From positions 32,165 to 96,164 of the forward strand of contig NZ_AUFG01000013.1 in NCBI RefSeq assembly GCF_000426385.1: a stretch of 64,000 nt of DNA, read 5' to 3'. Position numbers and translations under genes: made by a program. Under the pieces are notes generated by a model, which saw only the letters and a list, made by a program, of their open reading frames with translations, was not told where the DNA came from and did not search any database. The stretch is from Arsenicicoccus bolidensis DSM 15745. GTDB taxonomy: Bacteria > Actinomycetota > Actinomycetes > Actinomycetales > Dermatophilaceae. Of the stretch, positions 44,201-53,081 are shown in pieces (the first letter of the stretch is position 1; each line of letters starts with the position of its first letter).

Positions 44201-44430
44201 CGAGCGGTGACGACGGTCGCAGCCATCGGACGGCCGCGACGAACTGCGTCCGGCCTGCAGTTTGTCCACGTGCGGATAGGCCGGGGCTGGGGTGTGCGGG
44301 GTCTGCGCTGGGAGCGCGAACCTCGCGCAGCGGCGCGGGTGGGGGTGGGCCGGCGTGAGCGGGGCGCGCGGCATACGGCCTGGATCGGTAGGGTCGGGTG
44401 CGTCGACCACCTCGAGCACCGGAGGACACC

Positions 44431-45735
44431 GTGAACCACCCGACCGTCGACCCGCAGCTGCTCCGAGAGGCGCGGGACCGCGCCCGCCGGGAGCACGAGG
44501 AGGCCAAGGCCGCGGGGCTCAAGCTCGACATCACGCGGGGCAAGCCCTGCTCGGCCCAGCTCGACCTCAGCGAGCGGCTGCTGACCGTGCTGGCCGAGGG
44601 CGAGCACACGACGCAGGCCGAGGGTGACCTGCGCAACTACAGCCCGACGCAGGGCCTGACCGAGCTGCGGGAGATCTTTGCCCCGCTGCTCGACGTCCGC
44701 CCGGACCAGCTGGTGGTGCGGGACAACTCGTCGCTGTCGCTGATGCACCAGTGCGTGGCGTCGTCGTTCTTCCACGCTCCGCCCGGCGCTCCCGAGGGCA
44801 CGGGCTGGGCGGGCCGGACGGTGCGGTTCCTGGCGCCGGTGCCCGGCTACGACCGGCACTTCACGGTGTGCTCGGAGCTGGGCGTCGAGCTGGTGACCGT
44901 GCCGATGACGCCGGAGGGCCCCGACATGGACCTCGTCGAGGAGCTCGCCGGCAAGGACGCCTCGATCAAGGGCATCTGGTGCGTCCCGAAGTACTCCAAC
45001 CCGACGGGCGTGACCTACTCCAGCGAGACCGTGCAGCGGCTCGCGGCGATGCAGACCGCGGCGCCGGACTTCCGGGTCTACTGGGACAACGCCTATGCCA
45101 TCCACCACCTGCGCAGCACCGAGGCGCAGCTCGACCCGATCCTCGAGGCGTGCGAGCAGGCCGGCAACCCCGACCGTGCGTTCGTCTTCGGCTCCACGTC
45201 CAAGGTGACCTTCGCCGGCGGCGGCGTCTCGTTCTTCGCCTCCTCGCCGGCCAACGTGGCGTGGTTCCTCAAGCGTGACGGCTTCCGCTCGATCGGGCCG
45301 GACAAGCTCAACCAGCTGCGCCACCTGCGGTTCTTCGAGACCACCGAGGGCGTGCGAGCGCACATGCAGCGGCACCGCGAGATTCTCGAGCCCAAGTTCG
45401 ACGCCGTGCTGCGGCACCTCGAGAAGGACCTCGCCGAGCTCGGGATCGCGGAGTGGACCGACCCTGACGGCGGCTACTTCATCAGCCTCGACGTCGTGCC
45501 CGGCACGGCGGGTCGGGTCGTCGAGCTCGCCAAGGAGGCGGGCGTCGCCCTGACGCCAGCCGGCGCGACCTTCCCCGGCGGCGTGGACCCGGACGACCGC
45601 AACATCCGCATCGCCCCGACCATGCCGTCGACCGACGACCTGGACACCGCGCTGCGGGTCCTCACGTCGTGCGTGGTGCTGGCGGCCGCGGAGTCGCTGC
45701 TGCCGGACGACGACGCCGCATCCGGCGCACGGTGA
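44431..45735 (+). CDS. Aspartate aminotransferase (type Ic)
   Basis: 434-residue PLP enzyme of the actinobacterial type-Ic aspartate aminotransferase group (as in Corynebacterium AspB-like). It interconverts aspartate and 2-oxoglutarate with oxaloacetate and glutamate. Recognisable blocks are LDITRGKP near residue 30, NYSPTQGL near 68, the VPKYSNPTGVTYS segment near 190, GSTSKVTFAGGGVSF with the PLP-lysine near 255, and DGGYFISLDVVPGTAGRVVELAKEAGVALTPAGATFP near the end. GTG start after GGAGGA. Its last 74 bases overlap the 3' end of the convergent mannosyltransferase gene. Confidence 0.9.
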   Translation: MNHPTVDPQLLREARDRARREHEEAKAAGLKLDITRGKPCSAQLDLSERLLTVLAEGEHTTQAEGDLRNYSPTQGLTELREIFAPLLDVRPDQLVVRDNSSLSLMHQCVASSFFHAPPGAPEGTGWAGRTVRFLAPVPGYDRHFTVCSELGVELVTVPMTPEGPDMDLVEELAGKDASIKGIWCVPKYSNPTGVTYSSETVQRLAAMQTAAPDFRVYWDNAYAIHHLRSTEAQLDPILEACEQAGNPDRAFVFGSTSKVTFAGGGVSFFASSPANVAWFLKRDGFRSIGPDKLNQLRHLRFFETTEGVRAHMQRHREILEPKFDAVLRHLEKDLAELGIAEWTDPDGGYFISLDVVPGTAGRVVELAKEAGVALTPAGATFPGGVDPDDRNIRIAPTMPSTDDLDTALRVLTSCVVLAAAESLLPDDDAASGAR

Positions 45736-47107
45736 CGAGGTAGATCACGAGCAGCGCCGCGGCATACGCGACGGGGGTCGCGGGGTACGCCCCGTGGCCC
45801 CCGTACGCGCAGCACCCCGCCACGGCCAGCGCCAGCCACTCGGGACGTCCCACCATCACGGCCAGCGCCACGAGCGGCAGGGAGTACCACGCGAGCACGG
45901 GCGTAGTGGTGAGCAGCAGCGCGCCGAAGAGGTAGAGCGCGGGCAGCGCCGGGTCGTCCTCACGCCCGCGGCGCCCGAGCACCGCCCAGGCCGCCACGCC
46001 CAGGCACACGACGACGGCGAGGACGTTGGCGACGGGCAGCGGCATCACGAGCGTGAGCAGGGACGCGCGGTTCTCGCCGCCCTCCTCGGCGAGGTAGCCG
46101 TCGAGCGATCCCTTGATGGCCGGGCCGACGGCGAGATAGTGCGGCAGATAGACCAGGACGACCAGGCCGATGGCGGTGAGCCCGACCACCAGAGAGCGTC
46201 GTATGCCGCCCCAGACGCCCGCCGGGGACCCGTCGTCGCGGGTGCACCGCCAGGGTGTGAACGCCGGCAGCAGGACGAACGGCGTGAGCTTGACCGCCGC
46301 CGCGAGCCCCACGAGCCCGCCGACGACCACCGCGGCCCGCCGGTGCACGGCGGCCATCACGGCGAGCACGACCAGGAGGGCGACGAGCACGTCGACGTGA
46401 CCGCCGTTGCCGGCCTCCAGCACGACGATCGGCGACCAGGCCCAGACCAGGGCCTGGAAGGGGTCACGACCACGGGAGCGCAGGTAGCGCGCGATCAGCA
46501 CCGACGTCGCGACGGCGATCAGCGCCCCGCTGATCTGGAAGCCCTTGGACCCCCACGACCACGGCGTCACGGCGGACACGGCCGCGTAGTAGGCCTCGGC
46601 GACGGGTGGGTAGGGCGTGAGGAAGCGGGGGCGGCTGATGGGGGAGCGCGGGTCGTTGCGGGCGTACTCCAGAACCCCCTCGCGGGTGGCGGGCAGCGGC
46701 TCGGTCGTGACGCCGGACGGCTCGTCGGGCCGCAGCCCCGGGAACAGGACGGGGTCGCGCAGGTGCGCGAGGCGGTCGTCGAACGGCACGTAGCGGTAGG
46801 GGTCGACGCCGTCCAGCTGCACCCGGCCGTCCCAGACGTAGCGGTTGAGGTCGGTCGAGCTGGCGGGGGCGAAGAAGACGCCGGGGAGCTGGACGACGAG
46901 GGCCAGGGCGGCGATCGCGAGCAAGGGTCGGTCGGTGCGGCATGTGCGGTCGGCTCGGAAGAACCAGCGGGCCACCAGCCCGAAGACGATCCACGCGGAC
47001 AGGGACACGAGCAGGTAGAGCCACCGCCGCGAGTCGGTGTTGCCCACCGACAGCACGCCGAGGTAGGTCACCGTCAGGATCGCGGTGGCCCGCGCAGCTC
47101 GTCTCAC
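45662..47107 (-). CDS. Polytopic glycosyltransferase (GT87/GT-C mannosyltransferase-like)
   Basis: 481-residue membrane enzyme with about 11-12 hydrophobic segments. The first extracytoplasmic loop carries SSTDLNRYVWDGRVQLDGVDPYRY, the acidic loop of GT-C/GT87-type mannosyltransferases that use polyprenyl-phosphate mannose. A second loop has RPRFLTPYPPVAEAYYAA. Likely adds mannose to a lipid-linked glycan outside the membrane; the exact acceptor is not known. Its 3' end overlaps the aspartate aminotransferase gene by 74 bases. Divergent from the semialdehyde dehydrogenase gene. Confidence 0.8.
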   Translation of the reverse strand: MRRAARATAILTVTYLGVLSVGNTDSRRWLYLLVSLSAWIVFGLVARWFFRADRTCRTDRPLLAIAALALVVQLPGVFFAPASSTDLNRYVWDGRVQLDGVDPYRYVPFDDRLAHLRDPVLFPGLRPDEPSGVTTEPLPATREGVLEYARNDPRSPISRPRFLTPYPPVAEAYYAAVSAVTPWSWGSKGFQISGALIAVATSVLIARYLRSRGRDPFQALVWAWSPIVVLEAGNGGHVDVLVALLVVLAVMAAVHRRAAVVVGGLVGLAAAVKLTPFVLLPAFTPWRCTRDDGSPAGVWGGIRRSLVVGLTAIGLVVLVYLPHYLAVGPAIKGSLDGYLAEEGGENRASLLTLVMPLPVANVLAVVVCLGVAAWAVLGRRGREDDPALPALYLFGALLLTTTPVLAWYSLPLVALAVMVGRPEWLALAVAGCCAYGGHGAYPATPVAYAAALLVIYLVTVRRMRRRRPAAATPRPPAPRTT

Positions 47108-47191
47108 GGGCCCCAGCCTGCCAAACCCCGGCGCTCAACCAGGTGAGTGACGTGCGCTACAGGGGCACGGGGGTCTGTCATGACTGCGTAG

Positions 47192-47197
47192 TACGGT
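47192..47197 (+). promoter_or_regulatory. -10 box of the semialdehyde dehydrogenase gene (leaderless)
   Basis: TACGGT, 6 bases before the ATG at 47204. Weaker than the TAG-type boxes of other genes. Confidence 0.4.
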
Positions 47198-47203
47198 CTG
47201 CCC

Positions 47204-48826
47204 ATGAGCCTCTCGACGTCCGCGAAGACCGACCCCGTCCGCGCCGCCGGCGGCAACCCCGTCGTGGGTGGGGCGCCGCGGCATACGGTCGACCAGGCGT
47301 GGATCGACCAGGTCAGCCGGGGTGTCGTCAGCGACGGGACCGTCCCCGCGGTCGAGCTGACCACGCCGCTGACCGGTGAGGTCCTGGGCACGGTGGCCCA
47401 GTCCTCACGGGCCGACGTCGAGGCCGCGGTCCGTGCCGGTCGTATGGCGCAGGTGCGCTGGGCGCGGACCCGTCTGGCGGACCGGTCCCGCATCCTGCTG
47501 CGCTTCCACGACCTGGTCCTGGAGCACCAGTCCGAGCTGCTCGACCTCGTCCAGCTCGAGTCCGGCAAGACGCGCTTCCACGGCTTCGAGGAGGTCGCCG
47601 ACACGGTGATCGTGGCCCGGCACTACGCGCGTCGCCTGCCGGGCTATCTCGCGGGCACCTCGGCCCAGGGCGGGCTGCCGTTCCTGTCCACCGCTCGGGC
47701 CGCCCGGCGTCCCAAGGGCGTGGTGGGGGTCGTCGCGCCGTGGAACTACCCGCTGTCCATGTCGATCACCGACGCGATCCCCGCGCTGCTCGCGGGCAAC
47801 GCGGTCGTGCTGCGCCCCGACAACCGCGCCGCCCTCAGCTGCCTGCGCGCCGTGCAGCTGCTCGAGGAGGCCGGGCTGCCCGACGGTGTCCTGCTGGTCG
47901 TGCTGGGCGACGGCCCCAGCGCGGGGCAGGCGGTCGTCGAGCTGACCGACTACGTCTGCTTCACGGGGTCGACCGCCACCGGGCGCAAGGTCGCCGCCAC
48001 GTGCGCGGAGCGCCTCGTCGGCTGCTCCCTCGAGCTCGGCGGCAAGAACCCGCTCTACGTCGCGGCGGACGCCGACCTGGACCGCGCGGCCCGAGGGGCC
48101 GTCACCGCGTGCTTCGGCAGCGCCGGCCAGCTGTGCATCTCCGCCGAGCGGATCATCTGCCACGAGGCGATCGCCGACGACTTCGTCCGCCGGTTCGTGG
48201 CCCTGGTGCGCCAGATGCGGCTCTCGGTCGACCTGGCCTACGGCGCCGACATGGGATCGCTCGCGGGCCCGCAGCAGCTGGCGACCGTGGAGGAGCACGT
48301 CGAGGACGCGCGCGCCAAGGGCGCCACCGTCCTCACCGGCGGCCGGGCTCGTCCCGACCTCGGCCCCTACGTCTACGAGCCCACCGTGCTGACCGACGTG
48401 ACCGAGGACATGCTGTGCGCCCGCGGCGAGACCTTCGGGCCCGTCGTCACCATCTATCGCGCCCGCGACGACCGCGCGGCCATCGCCATGTGCAACGACA
48501 CCGACTACGGCCTCAACGCCTCGGTCTGGACCCGCGACGTGCGGCGCGGCAAGGATCTGGCCCGCCGCATCGACGCGGGCACCGTCGGGGTCAACGACGG
48601 CTACGCCGCCGCCTGGACCGCCGTCGGGGCGCCCATGGGCGGCATGAAGCAGTCCGGCATCGGGCGACGTCATGGCGCCGAGGGCCTGCGCAAGTACACC
48701 GAGGAGCAGAACGTCGCCGTGCAGCGGCTCGTCCCCGTGCAGGGCCCGGCGGGTGTGGACCAGTCGCTGTGGACGGGCCTGCTCACGAGCGGGCTGCGGT
48801 CCCTGCGGGTCACCGGCTGGCGCTGA
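47204..48826 (+). CDS. Succinate-semialdehyde dehydrogenase-like aldehyde dehydrogenase
   Basis: 540-residue NAD(P)+-dependent aldehyde dehydrogenase, most like the GabD2/succinate-semialdehyde group. The general base glutamate is in SLELGGKNP near residue 285 and the nucleophilic cysteine is in SAGQLCISAE near 315. The cofactor site strand GVVGVVAPWNYPLS near 175 and the ETFGPVV motif near 410 are present. An N-terminal 50 residues precede the fold. Works as a tetramer or dimer. Whether succinate semialdehyde is the true substrate cannot be proven from sequence. Starts with an ATG at 47204. Confidence 0.88.
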   Translation: MSLSTSAKTDPVRAAGGNPVVGGAPRHTVDQAWIDQVSRGVVSDGTVPAVELTTPLTGEVLGTVAQSSRADVEAAVRAGRMAQVRWARTRLADRSRILLRFHDLVLEHQSELLDLVQLESGKTRFHGFEEVADTVIVARHYARRLPGYLAGTSAQGGLPFLSTARAARRPKGVVGVVAPWNYPLSMSITDAIPALLAGNAVVLRPDNRAALSCLRAVQLLEEAGLPDGVLLVVLGDGPSAGQAVVELTDYVCFTGSTATGRKVAATCAERLVGCSLELGGKNPLYVAADADLDRAARGAVTACFGSAGQLCISAERIICHEAIADDFVRRFVALVRQMRLSVDLAYGADMGSLAGPQQLATVEEHVEDARAKGATVLTGGRARPDLGPYVYEPTVLTDVTEDMLCARGETFGPVVTIYRARDDRAAIAMCNDTDYGLNASVWTRDVRRGKDLARRIDAGTVGVNDGYAAAWTAVGAPMGGMKQSGIGRRHGAEGLRKYTEEQNVAVQRLVPVQGPAGVDQSLWTGLLTSGLRSLRVTGWR

Positions 48827-48947
48827 CCGGCTCTGCGTCCTGCGCCGGCGTGGGGTTCTGCGCGGGGTTTCTGCGCGGGATGGGCGCCCGGCCCGGCTAG
48901 GTTGAGCCAGGAATGGGACAAAGCCGACCTGGTGCTGGAGGACGTCC

Positions 48948-50204
48948 GTGAAGCTCGTCGTGCGTCGCGACCCTGTCTACGTGCGCCGGCGGCGCATCGT
49001 CGGGCTGATCGCGCTGCTCCTGCTGGCGCTGCTCGTGCTGGGCGGCGTCCGCGCCTGCCAGGCCCTCGTCGGAGGACGGGGCGACGACGCAACGGCTGCC
49101 GCGCTCCAGGCGCAGAAGGCCGCGTACGACGTGTCGGGCACCCAGCTCGTCAAGCGGCAGACGATCACCGGCAACATCAACCCCAAGTCGGTGGCCGCGT
49201 CCCCCAGCGGTCTCGTGATCGCGCAGAACATGATGTACCGCCACACGGTCACGGCATACGGCGCGGACGGTCAGCTCAAGGCGACCGTCCCCGACGCGGT
49301 GGACCTCGCCCAGTTCGGCGTCAAGGACGCCAAGGGCACCGTCAAGGGCGCGCCCGTCGAGGCGACCTGGACCCGGGACGGCGCCAAGGCCTATGTCTCC
49401 AACTACTCGATGTACGGCCCCGGGTTCGCCAAGAACGGCTTCGACGACTGCAGCGCCACCTCTGCGGTGGACCGGTCCTACGTCTACCGCCTGGACTCCG
49501 CCTCCCTCAAGGTCGACCAGGTCATCCAGGTGGGCGCGGTCCCCAAGGTCGTCGCGCTGAGCCCCGACCAGCGCACCCTGCTGGCGACCAACTGGTGCTC
49601 GGGCACCCTGTCGATCGTCGACGTGGCGCAGGCCAAGGAGGTGGCCACCGTCAAGATCGGCGCCCACCCGCGCGGCATCGCGATCAGCCCCGACAGCACC
49701 ACCGCCTACGTCGCCGAGATGGGCGGGGAGACCGTCTACCAGGTCGACCTGGCCGCGCGGACGGCGAAGCCGCTGGTCAAGCCCGGCAAGGGTCCCCGCG
49801 CGCTCGTCGTGTCGGCCGACGGCAAGCACCTGTACGTCACCAACAACGACGCCAACACCCTCGTCCGCGTCGACCTCGCCTCGGCCAAGGTCGACCAGAC
49901 CGTCTCCCTGGCGAGCCAGCCGCGGTCGATGGCCATGAGCCGCGACGGACGAGCCCTGTATGTCGTGAGCTACGGCGCCGCCGCGATGAGCAAGGTCCGG
50001 ACCAGCGACCTCACCGTCCAGCAGGTCGTCGCCACCGAGCCCAGCCCGATCGGCGTCGCCTACGAGCCGACGCGCAACGCCGTGTGGGTGTCCTGCTACA
50101 GCGGCTCGATCCTGGTGCTCGACGAGGCCAAGGGCGGCACGCCCGCCCCGTCGCCCAAGGGCGGGCAGCCGACGGCGACACCCTCCGGGCCCGCCCACGA
50201 CTGA
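48948..50204 (+). CDS. Membrane-anchored YVTN/YncE-like beta-propeller
   Basis: 418-residue protein with an N-terminal transmembrane helix (about 15-38) that anchors an extracytoplasmic domain. From residue 65 on, repeats such as VSPDQRTLLATNWCSGTLSIVDV, ISPDSTTAYVAEMGGETVYQVDL and VSADGKHLYVTNNDANTLVRVDL show a seven-bladed YVTN propeller of the YncE kind. Such proteins bind DNA, metal or partners in the envelope. A Pro/Gly-rich tail ends it. GTG start after GGAGGACGTCC. No export signal beyond the helix, so it is probably tethered. Role unknown. Confidence 0.83.
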   Translation: MKLVVRRDPVYVRRRRIVGLIALLLLALLVLGGVRACQALVGGRGDDATAAALQAQKAAYDVSGTQLVKRQTITGNINPKSVAASPSGLVIAQNMMYRHTVTAYGADGQLKATVPDAVDLAQFGVKDAKGTVKGAPVEATWTRDGAKAYVSNYSMYGPGFAKNGFDDCSATSAVDRSYVYRLDSASLKVDQVIQVGAVPKVVALSPDQRTLLATNWCSGTLSIVDVAQAKEVATVKIGAHPRGIAISPDSTTAYVAEMGGETVYQVDLAARTAKPLVKPGKGPRALVVSADGKHLYVTNNDANTLVRVDLASAKVDQTVSLASQPRSMAMSRDGRALYVVSYGAAAMSKVRTSDLTVQQVVATEPSPIGVAYEPTRNAVWVSCYSGSILVLDEAKGGTPAPSPKGGQPTATPSGPAHD

Positions 50205-50239
50205 GACCCCTCGTGCACGGGACGCCCAGCCGGGTCGCC

Positions 50240-50245
50240 TAGGGT
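50240..50245 (+). promoter_or_regulatory. -10 box of surf1-DUF3817 unit (leaderless)
   Basis: TAGGGT, 6 bases before the GTG at 50252. Confidence 0.5.
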
Positions 50246-50251
50246 AGGACG

Positions 50252-51025
50252 GTGATCCGCACCGCCCTCAAGCCCCGTTGGTTGGGGCTGCTCGCGCTCG
50301 TGGTGCTGGTCGTCATCGCCTTCACCCGCCTCGGGCTGTGGCAGCTGGACGTCTCCAAGGACCAGGGCGCCAAGAAGGCCCTGGCCGAGGCTCAGGCCCG
50401 ACCCGCTGCCCCGCTGTCCCAGGTCGTGCAGCCGCACGCGCCCTTCGAGGGCGTCATGTCCAACCGTCGCGTCGAGGTGACCGGCGCCTACGACCCGTCG
50501 GGTCAGTTCCTGGTGCCGGGACGGTTGCTCGAGGGCCGCACCGGCTACTGGGTCGTGACGCCGCTCGACGAGACCGCCACGAGGGCCCGCGTCGCCGTGG
50601 TGCGGGGCTTCGTCATACGGCCGTCGGACGCGCCCGCCGCGCCGACCACGACGGTGACGGTGACCGGGACCCTGGCGCCGGGGGAGTCCCCGTCCGACCA
50701 GGTCCTGCCCGCCGGGCAGCTCGGCTCGATCGACCTGGCGGTGCTCGTCAACCGGTGGCCGCAGGACCTCTACAACGCCTTCGTGCTCGCCGGGGCGGAG
50801 CGCCCGGACCTCGGCGCCGGCACCGCGCTCCAACGCATCCCCCCGCCCCAGCCTGAGTCTCAGCTCAACTGGCGCAACTTCGCCTACGCGCTGCAGTGGT
50901 GGGTCTTCGCCGCCTTCGCCGTCTACATGTGGTGGCGCATGGTGCGTGACGACCACCGGTCCGGCATACGGCCAGCCCCTCACGACAACGACCACCCGAT
51001 CGACCAAGGAGAACCCGCCCGATGA
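50252..51025 (+). CDS. SURF1-family cytochrome oxidase assembly protein
   Basis: 257-residue SURF1 protein. SURF1 helps assemble cytochrome c oxidase (heme a insertion). It has two transmembrane helices near the ends: LLALVVLVVIAFTRLGLWQLDV at about 10-32 and FAYALQWWVFAAFAVYMWWRMVR at about 215-237. The region between carries the conserved VTGAYDPSGQFLVPGRLLEG segment and the LNWRNFAYALQWW tail characteristic of the family. GTG start after a TAGGGT box. Overlaps the next gene by 4 bases. Oxidase subunits are not in the window. Confidence 0.88.
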   Translation: MIRTALKPRWLGLLALVVLVVIAFTRLGLWQLDVSKDQGAKKALAEAQARPAAPLSQVVQPHAPFEGVMSNRRVEVTGAYDPSGQFLVPGRLLEGRTGYWVVTPLDETATRARVAVVRGFVIRPSDAPAAPTTTVTVTGTLAPGESPSDQVLPAGQLGSIDLAVLVNRWPQDLYNAFVLAGAERPDLGAGTALQRIPPPQPESQLNWRNFAYALQWWVFAAFAVYMWWRMVRDDHRSGIRPAPHDNDHPIDQGEPAR

Positions 51026-51366
51026 CCCAGGTGCCGTCCGCCGGCTACGACAACCCCGAGACCGTCCGCAAGGCGCTCACGCCGTTCAAGGTCATGGCCT
51101 TCATCGTCGGCGTGGGGCTGCTCGTGCTCGTGCTCGAGATGCTGCTCAAGTACGGCCCCTGGAAGAACGACGTCCTCGCCTGGTGGGCGATGCCGCACGG
51201 CTTCCTCTACATGATCTATCTCGTGGCGACCTTCAACCTGGGGACGGCGGCCAGGTGGCCCCTGTCCAAGATCATCAAGGTCATGCTGGCCGGGATCGTG
51301 CCGTTCCTGTCCTTCTGGGTCGAGCGCAAGGTCGCCCACGAGGTCGACGGTAGGCTGGCCGCGTGA
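51022..51366 (+). CDS. DUF3817 membrane protein
   Basis: 114-residue protein with about three hydrophobic segments ([41 protein letters not shown] and [19 protein letters not shown]). The [12 protein letters not shown] segment matches DUF3817, a family that in actinobacteria often lies between surf1 and guaA. It starts within surf1 (ATGA overlap) and its 3' end overlaps guaA by 4 bases. The TAGGCT box within its last codons (51351) probably starts guaA transcription. Function unknown; position suggests a respiratory-membrane role (inference). Confidence 0.82.
   Translation: MTQVPSAGYDNPETVRKALTPFKVMAFIVGVGLLVLVLEMLLKYGPWKNDVLAWWAMPHGFLYMIYLVATFNLGTAARWPLSKIIKVMLAGIVPFLSFWVERKVAHEVDGRLAA
51351..51356 (+). 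promoter_or_regulatory. Internal -10 box of guaA (leaderless)
   Basis: TAGGCT, 6 bases before the GTG at 51363, lying in the final codons of the DUF3817 gene. It would let guaA be expressed apart from surf1. Confidence 0.48.
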
Positions 51367-52940
51367 GTGAGTCCCTCCAGGCCAAGCCGGTTCTCGTCGT
51401 CGACTTCGGCGCGCAGTACGCCCAGCTCATCGCCCGTCGGGTGCGTGAGGCCGATGTCTACTCCGAGGTGGTGCCGCACTCCTGGTCGACCGAGCAGCTG
51501 CTCGCCAAGGAGCCCTCGGCGATCATCCTCTCCGGCGGTCCGTCGAGCGTGTATGCCGAGGGCGCCCCGCGCCTCGACCCGGCGCTGCTCGAGGCGGGGA
51601 TCCCGGTGTTCGGGATGTGCTACGGCTTCCAGGCGATGGTCCAGGCGCTCGGTGGGACGGTCGCGCACACCGGCCTCGGCGAGTACGGCTCGACCCAGGC
51701 GCAGGTCAGCGACACCAGCTCCACGTTGTTCAACGGCCAGCCGGCCGACCAGTCGGTGTGGATGAGCCACGGCGACTCGGTGACCGAGGCCCCGGACGGC
51801 ATGCGGGTCACCGCGGCGACCTCAGGCGCCCCCGTGGCGGCCTTCGAGGACGACGAGCGGCGGCTCTACGGCGTGCAGTGGCACCCCGAGGTCATGCACT
51901 CGACGTTCGGGCAGCGCGTGCTCGAGAACTTCCTGTCCAAGGGGGCCCGGATCGAGGCGGACTGGACGCCGGGCAACGTCGCGGAGGAGCTCGTGACCGC
52001 CGTGCGCGAGCAGGTCGGCGAGGACCGGGTGCTGTGCGCCCTGTCCGGCGGGGTCGACTCGGCCGTGGCCGCGGCGATCGTGCAGAAGGCCGTCGGCGAC
52101 CAGCTGACCTGCGTGCACGTCGACCACGGGCTGCTGCGCGAGGGCGAGCGCGAGCAGGTGGAGCGCGAGTTCGTCGAGGCGACGGGGGTCGACCTGATCG
52201 TCGTCGACGCGCGGGAGCAGTTCCTCACGGCGCTGGCCGGCGTCACCGACCCCGAGACCAAGCGCAAGATCATCGGCCGTGAGTTCATCCGCGCCTTCGA
52301 GCAGGCCGCCCGCGACGTGGTCGAGGACCGCGGCGACGAGGAGCACCCCGTCAAGTGGCTGGTGCAGGGCACGCTCTATCCCGACGTCGTCGAGTCCGGC
52401 GGCGGCGAGGGCGCGGCCAACATCAAGTCCCACCACAACGTCGGTGGCCTGCCGGACGACCTGCAGTTCGCGCTCGTCGAGCCGCTGCGCACCCTCTTCA
52501 AGGACGAGGTGCGCCAGGTGGGCCTCGAGCTGGGCGTCCCCGAGGCGATCGTGTGGCGTCAGCCCTTCCCAGGCCCGGGCCTCGGCATCCGCATCATCGG
52601 CGAGGTGACCGCCGAGCGCCTCGAGATCCTGCGGCGCGCGGACTCGATCGCCCGCGAGGAGCTGTCCGAGGCGGGCCTCGACCGCGAGATCTGGCAGTGC
52701 CCTGTCGTGCTGCTCGCCGACGTGCGCTCGGTGGGCGTGCAGGGCGACGGCCGCACCTACGGCCACCCGATCGTGCTGCGCCCGGTCTCGTCGGAGGACG
52801 CGATGACGGCCGACTGGTCGCGCGTGCCCTATGACGTGCTGGCGACCATCAGCAACCGCATCACCAACGAGGTGAGCGAGGTCAACCGGGTGGTGCTCGA
52901 CATCACGAGCAAGCCGCCGGGCACCATCGAGTGGGAGTGA
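51363..52940 (+). CDS. guaA: GMP synthase GuaA
   Basis: 525-residue glutamine-hydrolysing GMP synthase turning XMP into GMP. The N-terminal class I amidotransferase has the nucleophile cysteine in [10 protein letters not shown] near residue 85 and the HPEV histidine-glutamate near 175. The ATP-pyrophosphatase domain begins with the P-loop [13 protein letters not shown] near 228, and the C-terminal dimerisation domain ends in the conserved [12 protein letters not shown] start inside the DUF3817 gene. A 15-base tandem array follows its stop. Confidence 0.97.
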   Translation: MSESLQAKPVLVVDFGAQYAQLIARRVREADVYSEVVPHSWSTEQLLAKEPSAIILSGGPSSVYAEGAPRLDPALLEAGIPVFGMCYGFQAMVQALGGTVAHTGLGEYGSTQAQVSDTSSTLFNGQPADQSVWMSHGDSVTEAPDGMRVTAATSGAPVAAFEDDERRLYGVQWHPEVMHSTFGQRVLENFLSKGARIEADWTPGNVAEELVTAVREQVGEDRVLCALSGGVDSAVAAAIVQKAVGDQLTCVHVDHGLLREGEREQVEREFVEATGVDLIVVDAREQFLTALAGVTDPETKRKIIGREFIRAFEQAARDVVEDRGDEEHPVKWLVQGTLYPDVVESGGGEGAANIKSHHNVGGLPDDLQFALVEPLRTLFKDEVRQVGLELGVPEAIVWRQPFPGPGLGIRIIGEVTAERLEILRRADSIAREELSEAGLDREIWQCPVVLLADVRSVGVQGDGRTYGHPIVLRPVSSEDAMTADWSRVPYDVLATISNRITNEVSEVNRVVLDITSKPPGTIEWE

Positions 52941-52949
52941 CCCGGCCCC

Positions 52950-53069
52950 GCCTGGGGTGACCCGATCTGGGCTGGCCTGGTCCGGGCTGGCCGGGTCTGG
53001 GGTGACCCGGTCTGGGGTGACCCGGTCTGGGGTGACCCGGTCTGGGGTGACCCGGTCTGGAGTGACCCA
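52950..53069. repeat. 15-base tandem repeat between guaA and a convergent gene
   Basis: Eight 15-base units fill 120 bases of the 141-base gap between two convergent genes. Units 4-7 (52995-53054) are identical (GTCTGGGGTGACCCG) and unit 8 differs at 2 positions; units 1-3 are more diverged. The array is purine-rich on one strand. Confidence 0.9.
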
Positions 53070-53081
53070 GCGGGAGGCCGG

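Noticed and set aside
52950..53069. Possible CRISPR array in the 15-base repeat
   Set aside because: Units are contiguous without spacers and far too short; no cas genes nearby.
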